Part shown: positions 8,937 to 18,693 of the stretch, one piece after another
Layout of the letters: each line of letters opens with the position of its first letter
Numbering within the stretch: the first letter of the stretch is position 1
Assembly: GCA_022563885.1 (NCBI GenBank)
Contig: JADFMM010000022.1
Span: 1 to 39,264, forward strand
Direction: 5' to 3'
Length of the DNA stretch: 39,264 nucleotides
From: Planctomycetota bacterium
GTDB lineage: Bacteria; Planctomycetota; Phycisphaerae; Sedimentisphaerales; Anaerobacaceae
The notes under the pieces: generated by a model
Seen by the model: only the letters and a program-made list of their open reading frames with translations
Told to the model about the DNA's origin: nothing
Databases searched by the model: none
Position numbers and translations under genes: made by a program

Positions 8937-9332
8937 ATGATCCGGACGATGTGGATCTTTGCTCAGACCATGCTGGCGGTCACGCCGCTCGCCGCGGTCA
9001 CCTGCTACGGTCCTGACGGACACATCGCGGTTGAGCCGGTGCTGCACGGTTGCTGTAGCGAGCGGCACGACGCCCCCCCCCAGCGCTATGTCCCCGCCCC
9101 TTCATCTCGATCCGAATCACACGAACACTGTCAGGATGTGCCTTTCGATATGGCCGTCAAGGCCGATCGTCGCGGCAAATCCACCCACATCCCCTCCCTC
9201 CCCTCTCATGGTGAGCATGCCCTAAGCGCCGGGCAGACCGGTCGTGACTCTCTGTCACGCCGAGGGATCATCCATCCCGCGGCACCGCCGCCGGGGCACA
9301 GATCCACGGACACGGTCGTCCTACTGCTCTGA
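8937..9332 (+). CDS. Small exported Cys/His-rich protein upstream of the metal-efflux genes
   Basis: A 131-residue protein with a hydrophobic N-terminal segment (MIRTMWIFAQTMLAVTPLAA) typical of a signal peptide. A cysteine- and histidine-rich stretch follows: TCYGPDGHIAVEP, then HGCCSE and a further HEHC. The remainder is Pro/Ser/His-rich. I do not know a named family. Short exported proteins with a C-x-x-DGH motif and paired cysteines do occur beside czc-type operons, and the residues suit metal binding. The ATG at 8937 was preferred to one at 8910 because it puts the signal peptide at the very N-terminus; neither has a strong ribosome site. It lies 211 bases before czcC and may be the first gene of that operon. 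Confidence 0.6.
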   Translation: MIRTMWIFAQTMLAVTPLAAVTCYGPDGHIAVEPVLHGCCSERHDAPPQRYVPAPSSRSESHEHCQDVPFDMAVKADRRGKSTHIPSLPSHGEHALSAGQTGRDSLSRRGIIHPAAPPPGHRSTDTVVLLL

Positions 9333-9543
9333 TCCACCCTACATCAGGAGATCCCCGCAATGCGCGCCTAGCCGGGCACGCTGGGGTCTCTCAACTCGCC
9401 TGGGTCCGGCCACGCCTCAACGGAGACGGGCATCTCTCGCATCGCCTTGAACTGGCCCTGACTGTCGAGATCCGTCGGACGCGCAGGCTGACCTCCTAGT
9501 TCAATTTAAGACGTACCCGTAATGCCACCCAAAGGAGCCAGGC

Positions 9544-10914
9544 ATGGCTGAGATGATTAAGTCAATGACTGCATTGCTGTTGTTGCTATCCGGATGTGCG
9601 ACGCCCAGCCTGGAGAGCAGTCTACCCTTGCAGCGCCCCCTCGGGCGATCGCATGCAACATGGGTCCCACCCTTAGAACCAAACGAAAATACTCCGACGC
9701 CCATGGATCCGACAGACATCGGCGGGGAGCTGACGATCGACCAGGCCGTTGCCCTGGCTCTGCTCCACAACCCCCAGTTACAGGCATTCGCTTGGTCGGT
9801 CCGTGTGGCCGAGGCCCGGCGTCTACAGGCGGGCCTTCGGCCCAACCCGGAGTTGGTCATCGAAATGGAGAACCTGGCCGGCACCGGTGCCTTCGAGGGA
9901 ACCGGCCTTGCGGAAACGACGGTCGGTGTGGGCCAACTGATCGAGGTGGGCGGAAAACGCGCCAAGCGTACGCAGGTGGCAGCCTTGGAGAGCGAATTGG
10001 CGGGATGGGACTATGAGGAAATGCGTTTGGCCGTATTCACCGAGGTTGTCCAGGCCTTCACGGAGGTGTTGGCGGCACAGGAAAGAGGCCGCGTCGTCGA
10101 TCAACAAGTCGACATCGCAGAGAAGGTCGTGCACGCGGTGAACCAGCGCGTGCAAGCGGGTAAGGACTCTCCTTTGGAGGCCACCCGGGCCCGCGTCAGT
10201 CTGGCCCAGGTACGCATAGAGCAGAAACGTCTGCGGCTAGAGTCTTCGGCCGTGCGTCAGTCACTGGCGGCCACCTGGGGTGCTTCCGAGGCCCTATTCA
10301 CACATGTCGGCGGCGCGCTGGACCGGATCGTGAATCCGCCGGCGCCCTCAGCCTTACAGGCCCTGGTCGTCCAACACCCGACGGTGGCCCGCTGGGAGAC
10401 CGAGATCGAGCAGCGACAGGCGCGCTTCGAACTGGAGAAAGCCAATGCCCGACCCGATCCCACGGTCGTGGGTGGATATCGACACCTCAATGAGGTCGAC
10501 GAATCGGCCTTCGTGCTGGGTCTCTCTCTGCCACTGCCCGTGACCAATCGCAACCAAGGCAGCATCTTGGCGGCCAAAGCGGCCCTTGCTCGGGCGCGGG
10601 TTGAACAGAGAGCTGCCCTGACCAGCATCCGGGCAGAATTGAGTCGGGCCTACGCCTCCCTGAGTAGTGAATACATGACGGCCACCGAGCTACAACAGGA
10701 GGTCCTGCCCGGCGCCCAAGAGGCCTTCGAGTCCGCACAGATCGGGTATGTGAACGGCAAGTTTGACTACCTGACCGTTTTGGATGCGCAGCGGACGCTC
10801 TTTGCGGCCCGCACCCAGCACCTCGAGGCTCTGGTCGAATACCACCAGGCCAAGGCCGAGGTGGAACATCTCATTGGCCAACCCCTTAGAATCCCTGAAA
10901 GGACAGAACCATGA
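9544..10914 (+). CDS. czcC: Outer-membrane efflux lipoprotein of an RND metal pump (CzcC/TolC family)
   Basis: The 456-residue protein starts with a lipoprotein signal peptide whose lipobox is LSGC (Cys18). Two outer-membrane efflux repeats follow, with the usual LALLHNPQLQAF near the start and YVNGKFDYLTVLDAQRTL near the end. In tripartite pumps this protein forms the trimeric channel from periplasm through the outer membrane. AAAGGAG stands nine bases or so before the ATG. The last codons overlap the next gene by four bases (ATGA), so the three pump genes are one translational unit. Family assignment is firm; metal specificity cannot be read from this subunit. Confidence 0.9.
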   Translation: MAEMIKSMTALLLLLSGCATPSLESSLPLQRPLGRSHATWVPPLEPNENTPTPMDPTDIGGELTIDQAVALALLHNPQLQAFAWSVRVAEARRLQAGLRPNPELVIEMENLAGTGAFEGTGLAETTVGVGQLIEVGGKRAKRTQVAALESELAGWDYEEMRLAVFTEVVQAFTEVLAAQERGRVVDQQVDIAEKVVHAVNQRVQAGKDSPLEATRARVSLAQVRIEQKRLRLESSAVRQSLAATWGASEALFTHVGGALDRIVNPPAPSALQALVVQHPTVARWETEIEQRQARFELEKANARPDPTVVGGYRHLNEVDESAFVLGLSLPLPVTNRNQGSILAAKAALARARVEQRAALTSIRAELSRAYASLSSEYMTATELQQEVLPGAQEAFESAQIGYVNGKFDYLTVLDAQRTLFAARTQHLEALVEYHQAKAEVEHLIGQPLRIPERTEP

Positions 10915-12206
10915 CTAAACGTAGATGGATGATTGTTGTAGTGACGGCAATAGGATTCTTAGTTCTCGTGGGTGTATCGCAAACCGTGCAACGGTTGCGG
11001 GCCCAAGAAGTCGCGTCGAAAACCGATGACCATTCGGGGCACGATCACGGCGCCCAAACAGAAGAGGACGCTCACGCAGGACAGGATCCCAGCACTGACG
11101 CAGGAGAGGACGACCATGCCGGGCACGATCACAGCACGCACGGCGAGGCCATCAAACTGACGGAGGCCCAACTGGGCCAGATGGAAGTGGCCACTGCCAT
11201 TGCCGGTCCGGGTCCTTTGGACGTTCAGATCACGTTGCTGGGCGAGATCCGTCTGAACGAGGACCGTGTGGCCCACATCGTGCCCCGCATCAGCGGCGTG
11301 GTCAAAGAGGTCTGGGCCCACCTGGGTGACCAGGTGCGGGCCGGGCAGATTCTGGCCCTGATCGAGAGTCGTGAACTCGCCATCGCCAAGGCCGAGTACC
11401 TGGCGGCTCTCCAACGTCGCACTTTAGCGGAGGAGATCTTCAAGCGGGAGAAGAGCCTTTACGAGGCCAAGGTCTCCGCCGAAGCAGACTATTTGATCGC
11501 CCGTCAGCAGCAGGCCGAACAGGCCATCGAGGTCTCTCTAGCATTACAGAAGCTGTTGGCCCTGGGCTTGAGCCAGGAGCAGGTGGCTGAATTGCCCGAG
11601 CAGTCACAGGACGATCTGCGCATCTATGCCTTAACGGCCCCCTATGACGGCACGATTATTGAAAAACATCTGGTCCAAGGGGAGGTGGTTAGTGGTCAGG
11701 CGTCGGTCTACAGGCTGGCCGATCTGAGCACGGTATGGGTCGATTTGAACGCCTACCAGAAGGATGCGCCCGCCCTGCGTCAAGGCCAGCGCGTGGCCAT
11801 CACTGGAGACGGACTCGTGCCGGTCGAGGCGACGATCACCTATGTGGCACCGCTGCTGCGCGAGGATCTGCGGACCTTGCAGGTCCGCGCCGTCTTGCGG
11901 AATACCAACAACCGTTACCGGCCGGGCCTCTTCGTGAGCGGCCGGGTGACGGTGGATGGTCGTGACGCGAAGATCGCCGTGCCGGCCGAAGCGATCCTGA
12001 ATGTCGACGGCAAGGACAGTGTGTTCGTACAGACAGCGGACGGATTTACCCCTGTTCCCGTCAAGATCGGGCGATCCAATGGTCGGTCCGTGGAGATCTT
12101 GGCGGGCCTAAACCCCGGACAGCGTTACGCGGCTCGCGGTGCTTTCGCACTGAAGGCGGTTAAGGTCACCAGATCATTGGAAGGTCACGCCGGTCACGGT
12201 CATTAA
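10911..12206 (+). CDS. czcB: Periplasmic adaptor of an RND metal pump (CzcB family)
   Basis: A 431-residue membrane-fusion protein. It has an N-terminal hydrophobic anchor (about 5-25), then a His/Asp-rich stretch (about 40-80; several HSGHDH, HAGHDH units), and a second His cluster at the extreme C-terminus (GHAGHGH). The lipoyl/hairpin region is seen around GVVKEVWAHLGDQVRAGQIL, followed by coiled coil and a beta-barrel segment. His-rich ends are common in CzcB-type proteins that handle Zn, Co, Cd or Ni, and are less typical of the Met-rich Cus copper/silver system. It links the inner-membrane pump to the outer channel. Overlaps czcC by four bases and precedes czcA by 18. Confidence 0.9.
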   Translation: MTKRRWMIVVVTAIGFLVLVGVSQTVQRLRAQEVASKTDDHSGHDHGAQTEEDAHAGQDPSTDAGEDDHAGHDHSTHGEAIKLTEAQLGQMEVATAIAGPGPLDVQITLLGEIRLNEDRVAHIVPRISGVVKEVWAHLGDQVRAGQILALIESRELAIAKAEYLAALQRRTLAEEIFKREKSLYEAKVSAEADYLIARQQQAEQAIEVSLALQKLLALGLSQEQVAELPEQSQDDLRIYALTAPYDGTIIEKHLVQGEVVSGQASVYRLADLSTVWVDLNAYQKDAPALRQGQRVAITGDGLVPVEATITYVAPLLREDLRTLQVRAVLRNTNNRYRPGLFVSGRVTVDGRDAKIAVPAEAILNVDGKDSVFVQTADGFTPVPVKIGRSNGRSVEILAGLNPGQRYAARGAFALKAVKVTRSLEGHAGHGH

Positions 12207-12224
12207 GGGAAAGGGAGTCCTTTC

Positions 12225-15200
12225 ATGAACATCATCGAAACATCTCTCAAAAATCGGTTTCTGGTGATCCTGGCCTTGGTGGGTATTGTGGGGTTCGGGA
12301 TATACCAGTACCGTCAGTTGCCGGTGGATGCCTTTCCCGACATATCCCCCATCATGGTCCCGATCTTTGCCGAGGCTCACGGCATGGCGCCCGAAGAGGT
12401 GGAACGGCTGGTCAGCTATCCGATCGAGTCCGCCATGAACGGTCTGCCCCAGGTAACCCTCATCAAGTCGACCTCGGCCTTCGGTCTGTCCGTGGTCTAT
12501 GTCTACTTCGAGGACAGCGTAGACATCTACTTCGCCCGCCAGGTGGTGAGCGAACGCCTGAACGAGGTGCGTGGCGCCTTACCGCCCATGGATACGCCGC
12601 CCTCCCTAGGACCCATTTCAACGGGACTGGGTCAGATCTTCATCTATTACCTGGCAGCCGATCCCAACGTCGTGGACACCGGCGGCAAGGACACATTGAC
12701 CTACCTGCGCGAGCTAAACGACTGGCAAGTCAAGTTCCAGCTCCAGACCGTGCCCGGTGTCACCAGCATCCTTTCGATGGGCGGCCATGTCTTGCAGTAT
12801 CAGATACGACTGGATCCCGTGGCCTTGGCGCGTTGGCAGATCGGCCTCGATGACATCGTCGAGGCGGTCCAGGCCAACAACGAGAACGTCGGCGGCCAGT
12901 TCCTGGTCCTGGGTCGCGAGGAGTATCTGGTACGCGGCATCGGCCTGATCGAGAGCCTGGAAGACATCAGGCAGATCAAGATCAAGACCATCGACGGCGT
13001 CCCCATTCGACTGGCCCAGGTCGCGGAGATCGAATTTGGCAAGGAGGTCCGCCGCGGCGTCGTGTCACGCAACGGCAAGGAAGAGGTGGTTTCCGGCCTA
13101 GTCCTGAAGCTCTTCGGTGAGAATACCTCCCACGTGATCGAGCGTCTCTACGCCAAGCTGCCCGAGGTCCAGAAGGCGCTCCCAGCAGGTGTACGTCTCA
13201 TCCCCTATTATGAGCAGGCCGAACTGGTGAGTCAGGCCACCTGGACCGTGCAGAAGGCCCTGTTAGAGGGCGGCGGCCTGGCGGCCCTGGTCCTGGTCGT
13301 GTGTCTGGGAAGCATTCGGGCGGCCTTGATCGTGGCCATGGCCTTGCCATTTAGCGCCCTGGTCGCTTTCATTTTCATGCAGTGGTTTGGCATGTCGGCT
13401 AATCTGATGAGTCTGGGCGGGGTGGCCGTGGCCATGGGTATGCTGGTCGACGGCGCCATCGTCGTGACGGAAAACCTCTATCGTCACATGAGTGAAGCAC
13501 CGCCAGATTTATCCGCCCAGGGTCGCCTAAAACTGCTGATCCGGGGGACCGGCGAGGTGGCCCGTCCCATCACCTTTGCCCTGTTTATCATGGTGCTTGT
13601 CTTCGCCCCCGTGCTCACGCTGCAGGGGGTGGAGGGTAAGATGTTTCGGCCCATGGCCTTTACCATGTGCTTCGCCCTGGTTGGCTCCCTGATCGCCGCC
13701 ATCGTGGCCGTACCCTCCCTGGTCAATTGCCTGTTAAAGACCGGCAAGCACAAAGAGCCCATCGTCATGGTCCTGTTGCAGAAGCTGTACGATCCGGTCC
13801 TAGGCTGGGCCCTGCGCCACCGCTGCGTCGTCCTGATTCTGGTCTTGGTGACGTTTCTCGGGAGCGTCGCCGTCATTCCCTTCCTGGGGACCGAGTTTGT
13901 CCCCACCCTGGAAGAGGGCTCCATCCTGATCGGCGTGACCATGGCGCCCTCCATCTCCCTGGTGGAGGCCACCCGCACGATTCAGGCCATGGAGCGGGAC
14001 ATCATAGCCTATCCAGAGGTCGAAGAAGTCGTCTCCCGCATCGGCCGTCCACAGGCCGGCAGTCATCCACACCCGGTCAACTACGCCGAGGTGCACATTG
14101 AGCTGCATCCCCTGAAGCAGTGGACACGTTTCCAGACCAAGGACGATCTCATCGCCTCGTTGAACGAGAAACTCGCGGTCTATGCGGGCACCCAGCTTAA
14201 TTTCACCCAGCCCATCCAGAACGTCTTCGACGAACTGCTCTCCGGCGTACGGGCCGAGATCGCCATCAAGCTCTTCGGCGAGGATCTGGGCGTCCTGCGC
14301 AGCACGGCACAGGAGATCCGCAACGCCATCGACAACATCCCGGGCCTGGTGGACCTGTCCACGGAGCAGAGCTTCGGTCAGCCCCAAGTCCAGATCATCG
14401 CCGATCGCGACGCGTGCGCCCGCTACGGCATCAATGTAGCGGATGTCCTGGAACTGGTGGAGATGGCCATAGGCGGTGAAGTCGTGGACCAGATCTACCT
14501 GGGGACGCGTCGCTTTGGCATTCATGTGCGTTACCAGGAGCCCTACCGTGACATTCCCGAGGTCCTGGAGGACCTGTTGGTCCGCACGGCCGACGGCACC
14601 CAGGTCCCGCTCAAGCAAGTCGCACGCATCGAGAAGGTCATCGGTCCGGTCCAGATCAACCGCGAAGCCAACCAGCGCCGTTGGATCGTCCAGGGCAATG
14701 TGCGCGGCCGTGACCTGGGCGGCGTCATTGCCGACATCCAACAACGCATTGCCGATCAGGTTGAACTGCCGCCGGGTTACACCATCGAATATGGCGGGCA
14801 ATTCGAGAACCAGCAACGGGCCATGAAACGCCTGTCGATTATCGTGCCCATGGTCATCGCTCTGGTCTTTATCATGCTCTGCATGGCCTTCGGCTCCGTC
14901 CCCAGTGCTTTGCTCGTCATAATGGGGATTCCCCTATCGGTGATCGGCGGAGTCTTCGGACTCTTCTTCATGGGCGAGTACCTCTCCGTGCCCGCGGCCG
15001 TGGGCTGCATCGCCCTGTTCGGCGTCTCGGTTCAGGACAGCATCGTGATGGTCAGCCGCATCAACCAGTTACGGCAGGAAGGCAGGGACCTGGATCAGGC
15101 GGTCTTAAACGGCTGCCACGAGCGCTTCCGGCCGGTTATGATCACCACCCTCACCACGGTCCTGGGCTTGCTGCCGCTGCTGGTGGCCCAGGGCATCGGC

Positions 15201-15344
15201 TCCGAGGTCCAGCGCCCCCTGGCCACGGTGGTGGTCTTCGGATTGACGTCCTCGACGCTGTTGACCATCTTTGTGATCCCGGTGTTTTATCGTTGGTTCC
15301 GCATCAAAATCGAAACGCAAGATCTGCAGGACAATGGGACCTAG
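12225..15344 (+). CDS. czcA: Inner-membrane heavy-metal RND transporter (CzcA family)
   Basis: At 1039 residues this is the usual size for the HME-RND family. It begins with the standard first helix followed by QLPVDAFPDISPIMV. The proton-relay helix reads GMLVDGAIVVTEN (about 404-416), closer to CzcA-type divalent-cation pumps (VDGA...EN) than to CusA (VDAA...EN). Twelve helices and two large periplasmic loops are apparent. With CzcB and CzcC it would expel Zn, Co, Cd or Ni from the periplasm using the proton gradient; the exact metal is inference. A purine-rich site (AAGGGAAAGGGAG) precedes the ATG. Its TAG stop overlaps the TAG stop of the convergent gspD within one CTAG, leaving no room for a terminator. 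Confidence 0.93.
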   Translation: MNIIETSLKNRFLVILALVGIVGFGIYQYRQLPVDAFPDISPIMVPIFAEAHGMAPEEVERLVSYPIESAMNGLPQVTLIKSTSAFGLSVVYVYFEDSVDIYFARQVVSERLNEVRGALPPMDTPPSLGPISTGLGQIFIYYLAADPNVVDTGGKDTLTYLRELNDWQVKFQLQTVPGVTSILSMGGHVLQYQIRLDPVALARWQIGLDDIVEAVQANNENVGGQFLVLGREEYLVRGIGLIESLEDIRQIKIKTIDGVPIRLAQVAEIEFGKEVRRGVVSRNGKEEVVSGLVLKLFGENTSHVIERLYAKLPEVQKALPAGVRLIPYYEQAELVSQATWTVQKALLEGGGLAALVLVVCLGSIRAALIVAMALPFSALVAFIFMQWFGMSANLMSLGGVAVAMGMLVDGAIVVTENLYRHMSEAPPDLSAQGRLKLLIRGTGEVARPITFALFIMVLVFAPVLTLQGVEGKMFRPMAFTMCFALVGSLIAAIVAVPSLVNCLLKTGKHKEPIVMVLLQKLYDPVLGWALRHRCVVLILVLVTFLGSVAVIPFLGTEFVPTLEEGSILIGVTMAPSISLVEATRTIQAMERDIIAYPEVEEVVSRIGRPQAGSHPHPVNYAEVHIELHPLKQWTRFQTKDDLIASLNEKLAVYAGTQLNFTQPIQNVFDELLSGVRAEIAIKLFGEDLGVLRSTAQEIRNAIDNIPGLVDLSTEQSFGQPQVQIIADRDACARYGINVADVLELVEMAIGGEVVDQIYLGTRRFGIHVRYQEPYRDIPEVLEDLLVRTADGTQVPLKQVARIEKVIGPVQINREANQRRWIVQGNVRGRDLGGVIADIQQRIADQVELPPGYTIEYGGQFENQQRAMKRLSIIVPMVIALVFIMLCMAFGSVPSALLVIMGIPLSVIGGVFGLFFMGEYLSVPAAVGCIALFGVSVQDSIVMVSRINQLRQEGRDLDQAVLNGCHERFRPVMITTLTTVLGLLPLLVAQGIGSEVQRPLATVVVFGLTSSTLLTIFVIPVFYRWFRIKIETQDLQDNGT

Positions 15345-18300
15345 TCATCATCGTAGACGTCCTCCTGCTCGAACATCTCATCCATCTGGGCCTCGACGCC
15401 GCCGAGTATCTCCAGGGGCTCTTGCATCAGCTCGGCTGTCTTCTCGGCCCTGCCCTCTGTCACGCCGATGACCTGGGGCGTGATGAAGACAATGAGTTCG
15501 GTGTTCGATTGAATCAACTCCTTGTGTTTGAACAAGGCCCCGAGGAGGGGAATATCCCCCAGCAGCGGCACCTTGCGGGCGATGTGGCTGTCTCTTTGAA
15601 AGAGGATCCCACCCATCATCAGCGTCTCGCCATTCTTGACAATCATCTTGGTGGTGGTCTCCATCTCGCCCCGGACCGGTTGCCCATTCACGGTCTCGCT
15701 CTTGAGTTGTGACAGCGTCACGCGAATCTCCATGTCCACGTGGTCCTCGGGCGTGATACTGGGACGAATCTGTAGCCACATACCGACCCGGTCGAACCTA
15801 ATGTCTTGAGTGGAGAACCCCTGGGACCCTACCGTGGATCCGGCGTTGAAGGCCACGAGATCTCCCTTGAAAAAGCTGGCCTCTTCGTTGTCTTTGGTCC
15901 AGAGAGACTGCTGATTGAGAATCTTGGCATCGACCGTCTTGGCCAGAAAATCGACCATGGCGTAGACATCGGCCGTTCCCCCCACAATGCTACCGGCGCC
16001 GGTGCCGACGGCGCTCAGGGGCGAGGTGGTCCGCGCCGCGGCCGCGACGGATCCTTCTGTGAACAACTGAGTGAGTTGTGTCAAGGCCAATACGCCGGAC
16101 TCCCCCACGGCCGGAAAGGCGCCAGGGTTTGAGGACAATCGCACGCCCAGACTCGTCGCACTGGAGTGCTCCACCTCCACGATGACCACCTTGATCAGGA
16201 CCTGCTTGCCGGGGACATCCAGCTCACGCACAAGGTTTTCGATGGTCTCCATGAACTCCCGCGGCGCCAGCACCAGGATCGATTTACTATGGGTATCGGG
16301 GATGAAGCGGACCTTGCCGATCACATTGCTGATCGGTTCTTCACCCTGCGCCAGACGTTGCTCATTCCACCAGGGCCGATAGCTGTCCAAATCATTGTTG
16401 TTGTTGTTATTGTTGTTGTTTTGGTTTCGATTGTTGTTGTTCTGGTTGTCGCTCCCCTGCCCACCCCCGGTGTCCATGTCACTGAGTCCCCGGCGGTCGA
16501 AGCGGATCGAGGCATTCGTGCCCGACTCGTTGAACAGGGCATTCAGTCGCTCCGCCAAGGCCTCCGGATCGGCATACTTGAGGCGGATCACATTGGGGAC
16601 TTCGGCCATCTCCGCCGCGTCCAGCTCACGGACCAGATCGATGATGATATCGTAGGCCTCGGGGATCTTGCTGATGATGATGATCTTCTTGGTGCCGGGG
16701 ACATGTTCAAAGGTGAGTTGTCCGTAGAGGGGGCCAATGATCTTCTTCTTGGACTCCGAACTGTTCCCAAAGAAAAAGAAGCGGGAAAAGTCGTTGGAAG
16801 AGCTTTGGTCTTCACTAAAGAGCTTGGTCAGGAGCGTGGCGATCTGCTGGGGGTCCGAGTTGCGAACTTCCACGATACGCGGTTTCACCTGGTCCACGTC
16901 CAGAGGCTGATCCCACTCCTCGATCTGCACTTCGATCTTTCTCATGTTGGCGGGTGAGCAGATGACCGTCACCTGTTGCATCATGGGAAAGTCAATGACC
17001 TTGACCATGTCTCCGGGATTGTTCTGACTGCCCCGCCCATATCGATAATAGTAGTAAGAATCGTATCCTTGTGGCCCTTCATCACCATAGAGGCTGTCGA
17101 TGTTTTCCTTGATCTGAGTGGAATCCGCATATTTCAGGGAAAAGTTCTGCGTTTCATATTCTCCCGGAGGGATGTCGATCTCCGCGATGAGTTTCTTCAC
17201 CATATCCCGCAGATCCTTCCGGCCGATGATCATGATCTGACGCGACTGCTCCAGGGCGCGGACCAGGATACTGGGTCGCAGTTCGTGGCCCGGCATATCT
17301 CGCAACGCGTCTTCGATGCGAGTGGCGACTTCCCGCGCATCGGCATACACCACTGAGACGGTCTCGGTCTCCGATACCACGGGCTCGGCGACATCGAGTT
17401 TCTGGACCCATTCCCTGACCACCACCATGTCCTTGGCCGAGGCTCGGGCGATGATCCAGTTCCTGCGGGGTTCTGCATGCAGATAGATGGGCACCTGGCT
17501 CTTGCCCATGATGGGAGAGGAAGCAGGCTTGGACTTCTTCGAGGAACTGGAGCTTCTTGAGCCACCAGGACTAAAGCGAATGATACCCCGCCTTGACGAC
17601 GAGCGCGAACTGCTGCTGCTGGACCGCGGCTTCGCCGGTGTCTCGCCTCCCATCAAGATCCGGATGAGCTGCACAATCTCGATCGGATCACCGTTATGAA
17701 CCTGGATCACTTCCGACACGGACTGCTCGGCCTCGGGCACATCAAACTCGGCGATCACCCCCTTGATGCGAATCAAATTGGCCACCGTGTCGATCACGAT
17801 CACGGTTCCCGTAATCTCATCGGCACTGACGTCGCCATATTCTCCCACCAGTGGCGCCAGGATTTCGCCCATGCGGGAGGGGCTGTAGTTCTTGAGTTTG
17901 AAGAACTTCTGTACGATCTGCTCTTTGTTCTCGAACAGGGCCAGGTGCTCGTCGGACCCCACCGTCGGGACCTGCCCCAGCTTGGCTTCGTCAATGGGCT
18001 TCAGATAGATGACATTGTCGGTGTGTTCCGCGACAAAGCCCTTTGTCCGCAGGGCGCTATAGATCAAGGCCAGCGCCTCCTTGCGTGTCACCTTGTGCGG
18101 CGCGTAGATGGTGATCTTCTGCTTCATGACCTTCTCGTCGGGGATGATCGCCTTGTCGGTCCATTTGGCCAGTTTCTCGATGAGGTCTTTGACCTCTACA
18201 TCTTTAAGATTCAAGGCTTCGAGGGGTTCCTCTTCCGATTCCGATTCCGCATTGGCCTCGTTGGCATCCGCAGGCGCAGGCGGTGTCTCGGTATTGGCTG

Positions 18301-18550
18301 TCACCTGCTCTGAATTGGGATCAGAAGGCTCTTCTTTTTCTTCCTCTGTTGCTTGCTTCGGCGCCGGGGTGGCGGCGTTGGGTTCGGCATCCGCGCGGTC
18401 CGCCTCGGGTGCCTCGGCCGCCGCGGCGGACCGGACCAGCGAGAGGATCGTCTGAGCCGACGATTGGAGGTCGTGGAAGCCGATCCGCCAGATCATCAGG
18501 GCCGATAGGGCCAGTACGCAAAGCATTAGGAATAGTTTTGACCGTTTCAC
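15341..18550 (-). CDS. gspD: Type II secretion outer-membrane secretin GspD
   Basis: A 1069-residue secretin, longer than the usual 650-750. The hydrophobic N-terminus (about 5-20) is followed by an acidic, Ala/Glu-rich linker. An N0-type domain (about 95-180) and several N-type ring domains come next. The C-terminal secretin domain (about 790-1040) includes VPLLGDIPLLGALF (about 994-1007) and TELIVFITPQV. Unusual inserts are a Ser/Arg/Lys-rich segment (about 305-345) and an Asn-rich run (about 695-720); together with extra N-domain repeats these account for the length. It multimerises into the outer-membrane gate of the secretion machine. The start codon is GTG, with AGAGAGG upstream. Last gene of the operon, 143 bases after gspC. 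Confidence 0.92.
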   Translation of the reverse strand: MKRSKLFLMLCVLALSALMIWRIGFHDLQSSAQTILSLVRSAAAAEAPEADRADAEPNAATPAPKQATEEEKEEPSDPNSEQVTANTETPPAPADANEANAESESEEEPLEALNLKDVEVKDLIEKLAKWTDKAIIPDEKVMKQKITIYAPHKVTRKEALALIYSALRTKGFVAEHTDNVIYLKPIDEAKLGQVPTVGSDEHLALFENKEQIVQKFFKLKNYSPSRMGEILAPLVGEYGDVSADEITGTVIVIDTVANLIRIKGVIAEFDVPEAEQSVSEVIQVHNGDPIEIVQLIRILMGGETPAKPRSSSSSSRSSSRRGIIRFSPGGSRSSSSSKKSKPASSPIMGKSQVPIYLHAEPRRNWIIARASAKDMVVVREWVQKLDVAEPVVSETETVSVVYADAREVATRIEDALRDMPGHELRPSILVRALEQSRQIMIIGRKDLRDMVKKLIAEIDIPPGEYETQNFSLKYADSTQIKENIDSLYGDEGPQGYDSYYYYRYGRGSQNNPGDMVKVIDFPMMQQVTVICSPANMRKIEVQIEEWDQPLDVDQVKPRIVEVRNSDPQQIATLLTKLFSEDQSSSNDFSRFFFFGNSSESKKKIIGPLYGQLTFEHVPGTKKIIIISKIPEAYDIIIDLVRELDAAEMAEVPNVIRLKYADPEALAERLNALFNESGTNASIRFDRRGLSDMDTGGGQGSDNQNNNNRNQNNNNNNNNNDLDSYRPWWNEQRLAQGEEPISNVIGKVRFIPDTHSKSILVLAPREFMETIENLVRELDVPGKQVLIKVVIVEVEHSSATSLGVRLSSNPGAFPAVGESGVLALTQLTQLFTEGSVAAAARTTSPLSAVGTGAGSIVGGTADVYAMVDFLAKTVDAKILNQQSLWTKDNEEASFFKGDLVAFNAGSTVGSQGFSTQDIRFDRVGMWLQIRPSITPEDHVDMEIRVTLSQLKSETVNGQPVRGEMETTTKMIVKNGETLMMGGILFQRDSHIARKVPLLGDIPLLGALFKHKELIQSNTELIVFITPQVIGVTEGRAEKTAELMQEPLEILGGVEAQMDEMFEQEDVYDDD
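16391..16450. repeat. AAC/AAT trinucleotide run encoding poly-Asn in GspD
   Basis: The plus strand shows repeated GTT with a few ATT and CGA interruptions. In gspD it encodes two Asn blocks separated by short DQ/RNQ interruptions. Simple-sequence DNA like this can change length by slippage. Confidence 0.85.
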
Positions 18551-18693
18551 TTTAGAAACCTCTCTTTCATTGTGACTTCACTGCGACGAAGTGACATAGG
18601 TCCCGGCAGAGCCGACCCAACCAGCCGTTCAAGAGGCTCGCCAGAGATGTCCCGCCCTGTCGCGTGCCCCGAGCTTGATTTCTTCAACGCCTG
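18551..18693. other. 143-base gap between gspC and gspD
   Basis: The only sizeable gap in an otherwise tightly packed operon. No gene is visible, and I saw no clear promoter or terminator. It might hold a separate start signal for gspD. Confidence 0.4.

Noticed and set aside
13800-14816. 338-residue minus-strand frame inside czcA
   Set aside because: Fully antisense to a well-supported RND transporter; long because of the base composition of that gene.
16166-16957. 263-residue plus-strand frame inside gspD
   Set aside because: Antisense to the secretin; its Val-rich run is merely the reverse of the Asn tract.
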